NCBI RefSeq assembly: GCF_034119865.1
Contig: NZ_CP139421.1
Coordinates: 1,550,001-1,614,000, forward strand
DNA from: Algoriphagus sp. NG3
GTDB taxonomy: Bacteria > Bacteroidota > Bacteroidia > Cytophagales > Cyclobacteriaceae
Direction: 5' to 3'
Length of the DNA stretch: 64,000 nt
The stretch's first letter is position 1. Every line of letters begins with the position of its first letter. Of this stretch, positions 54,069-62,592 are shown in pieces. The translations under genes were made by a program, and so were the position numbers. Below the pieces are notes generated by a model. It was not told the DNA's origin. It ran no database searches and worked only from the letters and a program-made list of their open reading frames with translations.

Positions 54069-54544
54069 AGCCACAAAGAGCACGAAGGGTCGCAAAGAAG
54101 GAATTTAAAAAGGTCTTGGGCCTTGCGTATTTATAACTCTTTTGATACCGTATTTTAGTTTTGAAACATTAAAGTTTATGATTAGACCTAATTTGTACTT
54201 TCCAAGCTTTAGATAGTTTATAGCCTGAGCAACATGAACATCAGAGATTTCTTTAACTGATTTCAATTCAATGACAAGTTTCTCCTGAACAAGTAAATCG
54301 ATTTTGTATCCAAGGTCAATTGAAATACCATCAATGAGGATGGGCATTGTCTTTTCTACTTCGACATGCAAACCTAAGTTTTGCAGTTTTATTGCTAAAA
54401 CTTTTTTGTAAACATTTTCAAGTAATCCGGGGCCAAGTTGAGTATGAACATCAATTGCCGCACCGAGTATGATGTTGGATAATTCATCTTCATTCAGATC
54501 ATTCTTCGTTTCCATCTTTGTGTCACTTTGTGCCCTTTGCGGCT
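54069..54544. mobile_element. GxxExxY cassette bounded by 33-bp inverted repeats
   Basis: Left arm 54069-54101 and right arm 54512-54544 match in inverse orientation at 26 of 33 bases (AGCC[A/G]CAAAG.GCAC start). Each arm is built from three roughly 9-11-nt units of the type CRCAAAG or CACRAAG. The gene lies exactly inside, its start codon within the right arm. No target duplication seen. Mobility is inferred. Confidence 0.65.
54105..54515 (-). CDS. GxxExxY protein (PD-(D/E)XK-like)
   Basis: 136 residues. The name motif Gly30-x2-Glu33-x2-Tyr36 (GLLENVY) is present. Asp73 and Glu83-x-Lys85 (KIDLLVQEKLVIELK) form a plausible PD-(D/E)XK metal site, the superfamily to which the family has been assigned. 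Nuclease activity has not been shown to my knowledge. The gene is co-directional with arginase and argS, so it could be transcribed with them. Inverted repeats on both sides suggest a self-contained unit. Confidence 0.9.
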   Translation of the reverse strand: METKNDLNEDELSNIILGAAIDVHTQLGPGLLENVYKKVLAIKLQNLGLHVEVEKTMPILIDGISIDLGYKIDLLVQEKLVIELKSVKEISDVHVAQAINYLKLGKYKLGLIINFNVSKLKYGIKRVINTQGPRPF

Positions 54545-54553
54545 TATAATAAA

Positions 54554-55504
54554 CTAAAAATTGTCTACCAAGCTTTTTATAGTCGCTTCGAGGACTTCGA
54601 AAGCGTTTTCCGCCATTACATTTTCCGAGTCTAGGGTAGGGTTTACTTCCACGATTTCCCAGCAGCAGACACGCTTGTCCTGGATAAGCTTGACATTTAG
54701 TTCGATTGCTTCCTGTACAGTGAGTCCATCAGGAACAGGAGTGCCTGTACCTACAGAAATGGAGCTATCCAAACTGTCCACATCAAAGGAAATATAGATC
54801 TGATCACAATGCTTTAATACTCCGAGTGCTTCTTCAGCGATTTGGTCTATACCTCTCTGCCTTACTTCGTGGGTATTGAAGTTTTTGATTCCATGGTTTT
54901 TAATCAAGTGGTCTTCCGGATCCTCAGTATCACGTACCGAGATGAAAACGATATCGCTTGGGATGATTTTAGGAAAGTCTCCACCTATGGTTTTGATCTT
55001 TTTCCATATGGCCAGGGTCTCTTCGGAGGGCTCATTTATCTGGCAGACCAAGTTGTCCTCCTGCGAGACCATCGCCAATGGCATACCATGCATATTTCCA
55101 GAAGGAGTAGTATAAGGGGTGTGCAAATCCGCATGTGCATCGATCCAGATTACTCCCAATCGCTTGTCTGGATCGGCCGCTTTGATTCCCATGATAGTTC
55201 CCGCCGCAGTGCTATGATCCCCTGCGAGGACTATAGGGAATTTTTTTTCCATCCTTAGGGACTCTATGGTGGAATAGACATTTTTCAAAACCTGGTATAC
55301 TCCATCAATGTATTTGGCGTGGGGAAAATTATTTCCTTTCCAAAGGTAATTGTTGGCATCTGGGACATTGATCGGATCAAATTGGGTGAAGAAATCCGAC
55401 TTTTTGTCCAAGCTGGCGATCTTCAAGGCATCGATTCCCAAACTTGCCCCTCGGGTTCCCGCTGCAATTTCAGACCGTACTTCTACTAGTTTAATATCTC
55501 TCAT
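54554..55504 (-). CDS. Arginase-family ureohydrolase
   Basis: 316 residues from ATG 55504; the longer frame upstream lacks family residues. Mn ligands His97 (GDHS), Asp122, His124, Asp126 (WIDAHADLHTP) and Asp241, Asp243 (SFDVDSLDSS) are all present. PSGNMHGMPLA after the DAHAD motif favours arginase over agmatinase. It would split arginine to ornithine and urea. It lies 38 bp upstream of the GxxExxY start, on the same strand as argS. Confidence 0.88.
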   Translation of the reverse strand: MRDIKLVEVRSEIAAGTRGASLGIDALKIASLDKKSDFFTQFDPINVPDANNYLWKGNNFPHAKYIDGVYQVLKNVYSTIESLRMEKKFPIVLAGDHSTAAGTIMGIKAADPDKRLGVIWIDAHADLHTPYTTPSGNMHGMPLAMVSQEDNLVCQINEPSEETLAIWKKIKTIGGDFPKIIPSDIVFISVRDTEDPEDHLIKNHGIKNFNTHEVRQRGIDQIAEEALGVLKHCDQIYISFDVDSLDSSISVGTGTPVPDGLTVQEAIELNVKLIQDKRVCCWEIVEVNPTLDSENVMAENAFEVLEATIKSLVDNF

Positions 55505-55646
55505 TTGGAGGCTGTAAGTAAAGTTATATTGGGTTGGCCAAAGCGAGGCAAAAGTAGTCAAAAATGACTTTAAATGATCAATTTTCAATGAGCAATGAGT
55601 AATTCTCAATTATCAAAAATGAAAACAAATAATAGAATTCTAAGTT

Positions 55647-55769
55647 TCCCGCAGATGGTCGCGGATAACTATCGCAGATTTTCGCAGATCAGATAGTCAG
55701 GTTTTAATGGAAAATCTACTAAAGAAATCAGCGCAAATCTGCGGTGTTTTTCTGCGCTGATCTGCGGGA
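55647..55769. repeat. Gene-less inverted-repeat element of the cassette type
   Basis: Arms 55647-55689 and 55727-55769 match inversely at 33 of 43 bases (TCCCGCAGAT...CGCAGATTT). Each is made of CGCAGAT-like units at about 9-11-nt steps. Only 37 bp lie between them, with no gene. It resembles the flanks of the GxxExxY cassette in architecture, though not in sequence, and lies 143 bp beyond the arginase start. Confidence 0.6.
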
Positions 55770-55814
55770 TATTAAGATTTTTCCAAGGTATTAATATTCG
55801 TATCCCAAAATCAA

Positions 55815-55822
55815 TAGTTTTG
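55815..55822 (+). promoter_or_regulatory. TAnnTTTG -7 box abutting the aminotransferase start
   Basis: TAGTTTTG ends 4 nt before ATG 55827; a near-leaderless transcript is implied if it is used. No clear -33 box. Confidence 0.3.
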
Positions 55823-55826
55823 AACT

Positions 55827-56975
55827 ATGCCTATTACATCTAAACTTCCCAAAGTAGAAACCACGATTTTTACTGTAATGTCAAAGCTTGCAAGTGATTG
55901 CGGAGCTATTAATCTTTCACAGGGATTTCCAGGATTTGACTGCGATCCAGTTTTATTGGAATTGGTCAACAAATACATGAAGGCAGGCTATAATCAGTAT
56001 GCGCCTATGAGTGGCGTGCCTGTATTGAAGGAGAGGTTGGCATTGAAAACCAAGCTAGTGCATAGCGTTGACTTGGAGTCAGATTCTGAAATCACAATTG
56101 TATCAGGGGCAACAGAGGCAATATTTGCTGCTGTAACTGCTGTAGTGCAACCGGGCGATGAAGTGATTCTCTTCGATCCTGCTTATGACTCATATGCACC
56201 TGCGGTGGAATTAAGCGGTGGTAAGCCTGTATTTGTCCCATTGAAATTGCCTGACTTTTCAGTGGATTGGGACTTACTGGCATCAGCCATCAGCAAGAAA
56301 ACCCGGCTCATCATGGTGAACACACCCCATAACCCCAGTGGATATGTGTGGACTAGGGAGGATCTTGAGCTACTGGCCAATCTGATCAGGGAAACAAGCA
56401 TTTTGGTCGTAAGTGATGAAGTTTATGAGCATATTACTTTTGATGGCCGAATTCATTACTCTCTTTTGACTCACCCTGAACTAAGAGAAAGAACGTTCGT
56501 CTGTGGTTCATTTGGAAAGACTTTTCATGTGACAGGCTGGAAGATCGGCTACTGCCTAGCTGCAGCCAGATTGACCGTGGAATTCAGGAAAATCCATCAG
56601 TTTTTGACATTCAGTACTCCCACACCCTTGCAGTATGCATTGGCTGATTATCTGTCTGATGCTTCTAGGTATTTTTCCTTGCCTCATTTTTACCAGAGGA
56701 AAAGGGATCTATTCTGCAAAGGATTGCAAAATACTCCCTTTAAATTCACTCCCGCTCAAGGAAGTTTCTTTCAACTTGTTTCCTATGGTCATGTTTCCCA
56801 AGAGCCAGATTACGAACTGGCCGTACGACTCACCAAGGAAATAGGAGTGGCTAGTATTCCTATTTCAGTTTTTTTCTCAGACAAGGAAGATCATAAAGTG
56901 CTTAGGTTTTGCTTTGCAAAGGAAGATGATGAACTGAAAAACGCCTTAGAAAAATTAATCTCCATGAAAATTTAA
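55827..56975 (+). CDS. Methionine/kynurenine-type aminotransferase (class I/II)
   Basis: 382 residues. PLP Lys231 in GSFGKTFHVTGWKIGY, NTPHNPSG (165-172) and SDEVYEHITF (196-205) are the fold-type I motifs. The start INLSQGFPGFDCDPVLLELVNKYMKAGYNQYAPMSG is typical of YbdL/KAT-like enzymes, which prefer methionine. Donor not proved. Confidence 0.9.
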   Translation: MPITSKLPKVETTIFTVMSKLASDCGAINLSQGFPGFDCDPVLLELVNKYMKAGYNQYAPMSGVPVLKERLALKTKLVHSVDLESDSEITIVSGATEAIFAAVTAVVQPGDEVILFDPAYDSYAPAVELSGGKPVFVPLKLPDFSVDWDLLASAISKKTRLIMVNTPHNPSGYVWTREDLELLANLIRETSILVVSDEVYEHITFDGRIHYSLLTHPELRERTFVCGSFGKTFHVTGWKIGYCLAAARLTVEFRKIHQFLTFSTPTPLQYALADYLSDASRYFSLPHFYQRKRDLFCKGLQNTPFKFTPAQGSFFQLVSYGHVSQEPDYELAVRLTKEIGVASIPISVFFSDKEDHKVLRFCFAKEDDELKNALEKLISMKI

Positions 56976-57099
56976 GTTGTTGAACAATAACGGGATAAGG
57001 TTGTTTAGATATGATTACCCTATAAAAATTATAGGGAAAATGGGAAATTGATTCAAATTTGAGTTACATTTGACTTGTTATCAATCAAAACGCACAGGC

Positions 57100-57528
57100 A
57101 TGAGCGCATTACCCAAGTCCCAGCACACCATATTCGATCAAGAGATTAATTCAACCGTTGGCTTCTCTAAAATTTCAGTTAACCAACAGAACATCTTTCA
57201 AATGGTCAATCAAAAGTCTGATTTGGCGATCCATGGAATGTGCAAGTTTGATGAACAGTTCGAAATTCTCTATCCACTCTTTAGGGGATTAAGTGAGGCG
57301 GGGAAACCGAAAAGCCTGAATCTTAGATTTTCTCCTGTAGAAAGAGCTGTCTATTTTCAATACCCTGAAGCTAGCCAAAAGGAAGTATCCGTTTTTTTTG
57401 CGGAATTGCATACGCTTATGCAAAAGGAAGTGCTGTTCAAACAACTATTAAAAAAGGTCATCGTCAATAGAAACAGATTCAGATCAGAGCAATTTCTGCT
57501 TCAAAACGCCCTAATGGATTCTGCATAA
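57100..57528 (+). CDS. Hypothetical protein
   Basis: 142 residues from ATG 57100 (a TTG at 57070 is unlikely). Soluble, no signal, no cysteine cluster beyond one Cys, basic C-terminus (LFKQLLKKVIVNRNRFRSEQFLLQ). I recognise no family. TACATTTG at 57065-57072 is a possible -7 box, 27 nt before the start. A terminator follows. It may be a lineage-specific protein. Confidence 0.6.
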   Translation: MSALPKSQHTIFDQEINSTVGFSKISVNQQNIFQMVNQKSDLAIHGMCKFDEQFEILYPLFRGLSEAGKPKSLNLRFSPVERAVYFQYPEASQKEVSVFFAELHTLMQKEVLFKQLLKKVIVNRNRFRSEQFLLQNALMDSA

Positions 57529-57559
57529 AACCAGTAAGCTATTACCTTCTTAAAATATT

Positions 57560-57589
57560 GGGACAGTCCGTAGGGATTTGTCCCTTTTT
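57560..57589 (+). terminator. Rho-independent terminator of the 57100 gene
   Basis: GGGACA, a 13-nt loop, TGTCCC and TTTTT, starting 31 bp after the stop. Confidence 0.7.
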
Positions 57590-57651
57590 CATTTGAATTC
57601 ATCTGATAAAAAGCAATTTTTGCAGGGCTTAACTACCAATCATTCTAGCTA

Positions 57652-59040
57652 ATGAATACTTATAAAGACCTTATAGAGCAGACATTTGATTTTCCCACGA
57701 AGGAATTTAAAGTGGAGAACAATGAACTGCACTTCAATGGAGTAAATATGATGGAGATTATTGAAACCTATGGAACTCCGCTGAAACTCTCATATTTGCC
57801 CAAAATCACAGAGAGTATTCAAAATGCCAAGACCTATTTCAGAAATGCGATGGAGCAGCATGACTATAAAGGTAAATATACCTATTGTTATTGCACAAAG
57901 TCCTCCCATTTCAGTTTTGTCCTCAACGAAGCGCTAAAGAACGATATTCATATCGAGACCTCATCTACTTTTGATATTCCACTAGTAAGAAGCCTATATG
58001 CGCAAGGGAAGATCAGCAAGGATACTTACATAGTTTGTAATGGGTTCAAACGTGAGCTTTATAAGCAATACATCACAGCGTTGCTCAATGACGGATTTGT
58101 GAATTGTGTGCCCATCCTCGATAATCTCACAGAGATCGATTACTATCTAGAACATGTGAAAGTGCCATTCCAGGTGGGGATCAGGATTGCGGCGGATGAA
58201 GAGCCGAAATTCGGTTTTTATACCTCTAGATTAGGGGTAAGATATAACGACATCATCAAATTGTATGAAGAAAAAATCAAGGACAATCCGAATGTAAGTC
58301 TGAAGATGTTGCATTTCTTTATCAATTCAGGTATCAGGGATACAGCCTATTACTGGTCGGAGTTGACCCGGTTTATACAGAAATACGTGGACTTGAAGAA
58401 GGTCGCGCCTACCTTGGATACCATGGATATTGGCGGTGGATGGCCTATCAAAACCAATGTGTTTTTCGACTATGACTACCAGTACATGGCAGAACAGATC
58501 GTGAAAAACATCAAATGGATGTGTGGAAAGAACAATACAGAAGAGCCTAATATTTTTACCGAGTTCGGTAGTTACACAGTAGGAGAAAGTGGTGCAGTGC
58601 TTTATTCTGTTTTGGAAGAAAAACTTCAGAATGACAAGGAGCTTTGGTATATGATCGATGGCTCTTTCATAACCCAATTGCCTGATAGCTGGGGACTCAA
58701 TCAGAAATACATCATGCTTGCTGTCAACAACTGGGATGAGGAGTACCATAATATCAACCTGGGAGGACTCACGTGTGATAGTATGGATTATTACAATTCT
58801 GAAGCTCACCAATTCAATATTTACCTGCCCAAGACTCAGGAGAAGAAAGTACAGTATCTAGGATTTTTCCATACAGGGGCTTACCAGGAATCTCTGGGAG
58901 GATATGGGGGGATCCAGCATTGCCTCATACCCGCACCTAAGCATGTACTGATAGACAGGGACGCTGAGGGAAACATCACCCATCGTCTCTTCGCAGAAGA
59001 TCAGACAGAAGAGAGTATGTTGAAGACGCTAGGATACTAA
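57652..59040 (+). CDS. Arginine decarboxylase, fold-type III PLP enzyme
   Basis: 462 residues. PLP-binding Lys83 lies in YTYCYCTKSSHF; the glycine-rich phosphate loop is MDIGGGWP (near 262), and the C-terminal beta domain has TFGS-like FTEFGSYTVGE and GFFHTGAYQ. Homologues in Bacteroidota are annotated as arginine decarboxylase, shorter than SpeA of E. coli (658). It would yield agmatine. Its neighbours argS and arginase also use arginine. Confidence 0.85.
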   Translation: MNTYKDLIEQTFDFPTKEFKVENNELHFNGVNMMEIIETYGTPLKLSYLPKITESIQNAKTYFRNAMEQHDYKGKYTYCYCTKSSHFSFVLNEALKNDIHIETSSTFDIPLVRSLYAQGKISKDTYIVCNGFKRELYKQYITALLNDGFVNCVPILDNLTEIDYYLEHVKVPFQVGIRIAADEEPKFGFYTSRLGVRYNDIIKLYEEKIKDNPNVSLKMLHFFINSGIRDTAYYWSELTRFIQKYVDLKKVAPTLDTMDIGGGWPIKTNVFFDYDYQYMAEQIVKNIKWMCGKNNTEEPNIFTEFGSYTVGESGAVLYSVLEEKLQNDKELWYMIDGSFITQLPDSWGLNQKYIMLAVNNWDEEYHNINLGGLTCDSMDYYNSEAHQFNIYLPKTQEKKVQYLGFFHTGAYQESLGGYGGIQHCLIPAPKHVLIDRDAEGNITHRLFAEDQTEESMLKTLGY

Positions 59041-59046
59041 ACAAGG

Positions 59047-59214
59047 AAAGAGGCTGTTTGATAACTCATAATTGTCACATTGAGCACTTGAGAGGCGAAA
59101 GTCTCGAAATCGAAATGGGCTTAATTAGCGCATAAAAGGCTTCGACTTCCTGCCCTCCGGGAGGCGGGCGCTCAGCCTGACAAGAAAACTTACTTATGAG
59201 ACAGCCTCTTTTTT
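59047..59214. mobile_element. MITE-like element 2
   Basis: Perfect ends AAAGAGGCTGT (59047-59057) and ACAGCCTCTTT (59201-59211); inside is a second inverted pair, TGTCACATTGAGC and GCTCAGCCTGACA (59073-59085/59170-59182), typical of genomic palindromes. The right end, ATGAGACAGCCTCTTTTTT, is the reverse of the 19-nt end of element 1. Its insertion fills most of the 300-bp gap before the next gene. Confidence 0.6.
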
Positions 59215-59341
59215 CTTTTATATCCATTAGCTCGCATATTTCCGTTTTCAGCTTTGCTTATTTTCATCATCCCTAAAAAGTTTACTGGAAAATCCTCTTG
59301 CCAGTTCTGTTTTACTTAGGGAAATGAATTAACTTACGACT

Positions 59342-59881
59342 GTGGATTTAGGAAATATAGTTTATATCATCGCCATTTTGGCCTATTTTATCTATCAGGC
59401 TACTCGGGGTAAAAAAAAGAATCAATCACCAGCTGATCAAGATTCCTTGCCCTCAGAACCTGAAGAGAGGCCAACGACTTTTGAGGATTTGCTCAGAGAA
59501 ATCCGTGATGCCCAAAAGCCCAAGCCAGCGGAACCCGCTCCACCTCGAGTGGAGCCAGCTCCAGTAGAATACAAGCGTGCGGCAGAGCCTGTGGTACGGC
59601 CGGAGTGGAGACCTGACCCTGCCCCAGCCGTAAAGAGGTTTCCCACGAAGAAATGGGGTGAGGAGGAAGATGAGATTGAAAATTATCAGGGGGAGTTTGA
59701 AAAAACTGATTCTGATCTGACAAAAACCTCCAAGGGTATTCCTGAAATCCCTTCATTGAAAGAAACTGCGTTAGAAACCTCATATACCACTAAGAGTAAG
59801 TACGCTCGTTTAATGAAAGACCCGAAATCATTAAAAGATGCTATTGTGCTTAAAGAGATTTTGGACAGAAAGCATTTTTAG
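59342..59881 (+). CDS. Hypothetical single-pass membrane protein
   Basis: 179 residues from GTG 59342. Residues 3-20 (LGNIVYIIAILAYFIYQA) are a membrane segment, then a basic stop (RGKKKN). Residues 25-150 are proline- and charge-rich, likely disordered (KPAEPAPPRVEPAPVEY). The C-terminal 30 residues are conserved-looking (YARLMKDPKSLKDAIVLKEILDRKHF), a common tail of small Bacteroidota proteins. No function known. Confidence 0.7.
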   Translation: MDLGNIVYIIAILAYFIYQATRGKKKNQSPADQDSLPSEPEERPTTFEDLLREIRDAQKPKPAEPAPPRVEPAPVEYKRAAEPVVRPEWRPDPAPAVKRFPTKKWGEEEDEIENYQGEFEKTDSDLTKTSKGIPEIPSLKETALETSYTTKSKYARLMKDPKSLKDAIVLKEILDRKHF

Positions 59882-59929
59882 ATAGAGTTGTCTCCGTGTC
59901 AGCTTCTTTAGCCCATTTGCCGACTTTGA

Positions 59930-61540
59930 TTAGAGGGCAGTTCCTTCAGTATTGTTCGGCTTCGAAAATATGTTCTTTTGCATTGCCCCTTTATTTTCTT
60001 TTTGGACTAACTCATACCCAAGTCCATCCAGCTTTAGTAAAACACGGTCAATCTCTTCCTGTTCCAACGGGTAGGCATGTAGGTAATAAGGATATAACAG
60101 CAGGGTGACTGTGTCAAATTCCGGCTTTTCCCAATTCATGATTGCATCTAATCCATTCAACTTACCCAGATTGGTGGAATTCTCCGGAAATAGGATCTGA
60201 TCACTGAACTCAAGGAAGTTATTTGTTATCAAAAATGTCTCATTTCCAGACTTATCAGCTTCTTCAGATAAGGTTTTAATCAAGGAAGGGTATTGTTTCA
60301 GTCTCTGTTGATAAGGGATGGCTAAGCAGGCAGGGGCGACAAGACAAATTGCAAGAACAACGGGTTGAAATCTCAGGTGTGAGCAATACACCAAAATAGC
60401 CAAGGCAAGATTAAAGGCAGCCATTTTAAAATCCTGGCTAAAGAGGCTGATGATTACTCCAACTAGTAAAAGTCCTGCCATCCATATTTTCAGTTTTGGA
60501 GAGTGAAGCCAATGGTTCCAGCCAATAGAGATCAGCATGGCAAGGATGGGGATAAGAATAATCAGGTGTCGGGGGTTGAGGTAAATAGGGCTATAAAACT
60601 TCAGCGAGGAACTCATAAACCAAAATCCAACTAGCAGACACAGGAAGGCTAAAGAGAATTCAAATCCTGGCCTTATTTTACATTTTAATCCAAGCATGAT
60701 ACCCGGCACAGCAAATACCATCCATGCCCAATAGGATCGTTCCACAAAATTACCGATCGGTACTATAGTCAGTCTTTTAAGAATAGCTCCAAAACCCTTG
60801 TCTGCATAAGAATATTCAGAAATATAGTGCCCGGTATGGATGGAGTTGATCCGATACGCGGGATCTCCAAAATTAATCCAAAAATAGCCTAAATAAAGAA
60901 ATGTAATAAGAGTTCCTAGTACCAGAATAGTAAGGTAAAAAGATTTGACAAGCTGCCTTTTTCTAATATCAAAGATGAATAGCAGCAGGGGAAATGGAGC
61001 CATCAGTATGATGGTCTCTTTGGTGAGAAAACCCAAAAACAAACTTAATACAAGTACAAATCCTGCATATATCGGGCGGATATTCCTTTGGGTAGCAGCA
61101 ACTGGAATAAGACAGGTAAAAAGCACCAAAAGGCTGTCAGGGTAAACTTTTGTCAGGAAATGAAGAAAGTAGACCTGTGTGCAAAACCATAGGGTCAAAA
61201 CCCAGGCAGGATAGTTTTTTGGAAGAATCCTGATCAAAAGAAAAAGGCTAAAGATATAACTCAAAAGGGAAATCAGGGAAATCCTATGTGGTTCAAATCC
61301 AAGTAAATAACCAATAAGCCCAGAAGGAATATATGCTCCCCACCGGCTGGAGAAATGGTACTCATTGACCTGCATATTACCTTCCCAGAATTTTTTCCCG
61401 GCAAGTAAATAGTACACATCATCACTGAAAGTGATGCCATCAAAACCAAGAATCCAATAAAGACTTAGGAAAAGGATTCCGGTAAGAAAAGCGGAAAGAT
61501 GAGGTTGAGGTAAAAAGTGTTGCGCTTTATGGCTGATCAT
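59930..61540 (-). CDS. GT39-like integral membrane glycosyltransferase
   Basis: 536 residues, about eleven hydrophobic segments. Loop 1 carries FDGITFSDDVYYLLAGKKFWEG, with Asp-Asp that fits the GT-C catalytic acid. Such enzymes transfer a sugar from polyprenyl-phosphate sugar to protein or lipid. It sits near the start of a polysaccharide locus at the end of the window; the acceptor is unknown. Confidence 0.8.
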   Translation of the reverse strand: MISHKAQHFLPQPHLSAFLTGILFLSLYWILGFDGITFSDDVYYLLAGKKFWEGNMQVNEYHFSSRWGAYIPSGLIGYLLGFEPHRISLISLLSYIFSLFLLIRILPKNYPAWVLTLWFCTQVYFLHFLTKVYPDSLLVLFTCLIPVAATQRNIRPIYAGFVLVLSLFLGFLTKETIILMAPFPLLLFIFDIRKRQLVKSFYLTILVLGTLITFLYLGYFWINFGDPAYRINSIHTGHYISEYSYADKGFGAILKRLTIVPIGNFVERSYWAWMVFAVPGIMLGLKCKIRPGFEFSLAFLCLLVGFWFMSSSLKFYSPIYLNPRHLIILIPILAMLISIGWNHWLHSPKLKIWMAGLLLVGVIISLFSQDFKMAAFNLALAILVYCSHLRFQPVVLAICLVAPACLAIPYQQRLKQYPSLIKTLSEEADKSGNETFLITNNFLEFSDQILFPENSTNLGKLNGLDAIMNWEKPEFDTVTLLLYPYYLHAYPLEQEEIDRVLLKLDGLGYELVQKENKGAMQKNIFSKPNNTEGTAL

Positions 61541-61677
61541 TGGGCTAAAATTAGAAGGAATTTTCTATCGACAAGGCAAAATCATCAGGAAGGGGAAAAA
61601 ATGACAATTCATGTCTATTTTTCATTTCGTTTAAACCAATTGGTTATTTTTACTTTTTCAAAATTAGCAGTTATACT

Positions 61678-62592
61678 ATGAGCCAGGCAGGAAAGATAGA
61701 ACAGCAAAAAATACTTCGGGTTTTCAAATTGATCAATTTGCTGCAATGCAACATAGGTAAACCAGTACATAAACTTGCTGAGCTACTTGAGACAGATGAG
61801 CGCACGATTTATAGGTATTTCAAATTGTTGGAAGCTTTGGGGTTTGAGGTTGTTAAGGAATTCAGTAAATACAAAATTCAACTGCGACCGGGGGTAGACC
61901 AGACCTTGCATTATGGGACATTTTCACAGGAAGAAAGCCAATGGCTGAGATCTATGATAGAAAGTCAGGGTAAAGGAAATCTGCTTCATGATTCTATCAT
62001 CAAAAAACTCGATGTCAGATCTGAAGTGAAGCAGGGGACCGATCAATTATTCAAAGCGAATCTGGGTAGAATGGTAGATGAAATAGGTCGTGGGATCCAG
62101 CAAAAAGTGCAGGTTTGGCTGAAGGATTATTATTCGCTTAGTAGTGATACCACTAGTGACAGGCTGGTGGAGCCTGCTGCTTTTTCTTCTAATTACGAGA
62201 GTATCTACGCTTATGAGCCAGCTAGCAAAAGTATGAAAGTATTTAAGATTGAGCGGATAGGAGAGGTGGTGCTCAGTCAGCAAAATTGGAAATCTGAAGC
62301 GAAGCATGAATTGCCTGGCAAGCAGCTGTTTGGCTTTACCGGAAAGAATAAATTTAGAGTGAAGTTAAAGCTCAGTAAAAAGGCTTATCAACTCATGATG
62401 GAAGAGCATCCCAATGCCAGGCCGTTTACCTCGGTTAAAAACCGAAACCAGTATTATTTTGAAGGTGAGGTTCCCCAGCTCCCCGGATTGGCCAGGTTTA
62501 TTTTAGGCTTGCCAGGTGAGATCAAGGTTGAAGAAGGGGAGGAGATGAAAACCTACTTGAATGGGCAGTTGGAAAAAGCTAAATTCCTTTAA
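61678..62592 (+). CDS. WYL-type transcriptional regulator
   Basis: 304 residues. DeoR-like HTH at 10-65 (ILRVFKLINLLQCNIGKPVHKLAELLETDERTIYRYFKLLEALGF). The middle region 130-200 and the end (FRVKLKLSKKAYQLMMEEHPNARPF, ARFILGLPGEIKVE) fit the WYL and WCX C-domains. The ligand may be a nucleic acid or nucleotide, known for some WYL proteins. Target unknown. Confidence 0.85.
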   Translation: MSQAGKIEQQKILRVFKLINLLQCNIGKPVHKLAELLETDERTIYRYFKLLEALGFEVVKEFSKYKIQLRPGVDQTLHYGTFSQEESQWLRSMIESQGKGNLLHDSIIKKLDVRSEVKQGTDQLFKANLGRMVDEIGRGIQQKVQVWLKDYYSLSSDTTSDRLVEPAAFSSNYESIYAYEPASKSMKVFKIERIGEVVLSQQNWKSEAKHELPGKQLFGFTGKNKFRVKLKLSKKAYQLMMEEHPNARPFTSVKNRNQYYFEGEVPQLPGLARFILGLPGEIKVEEGEEMKTYLNGQLEKAKFL

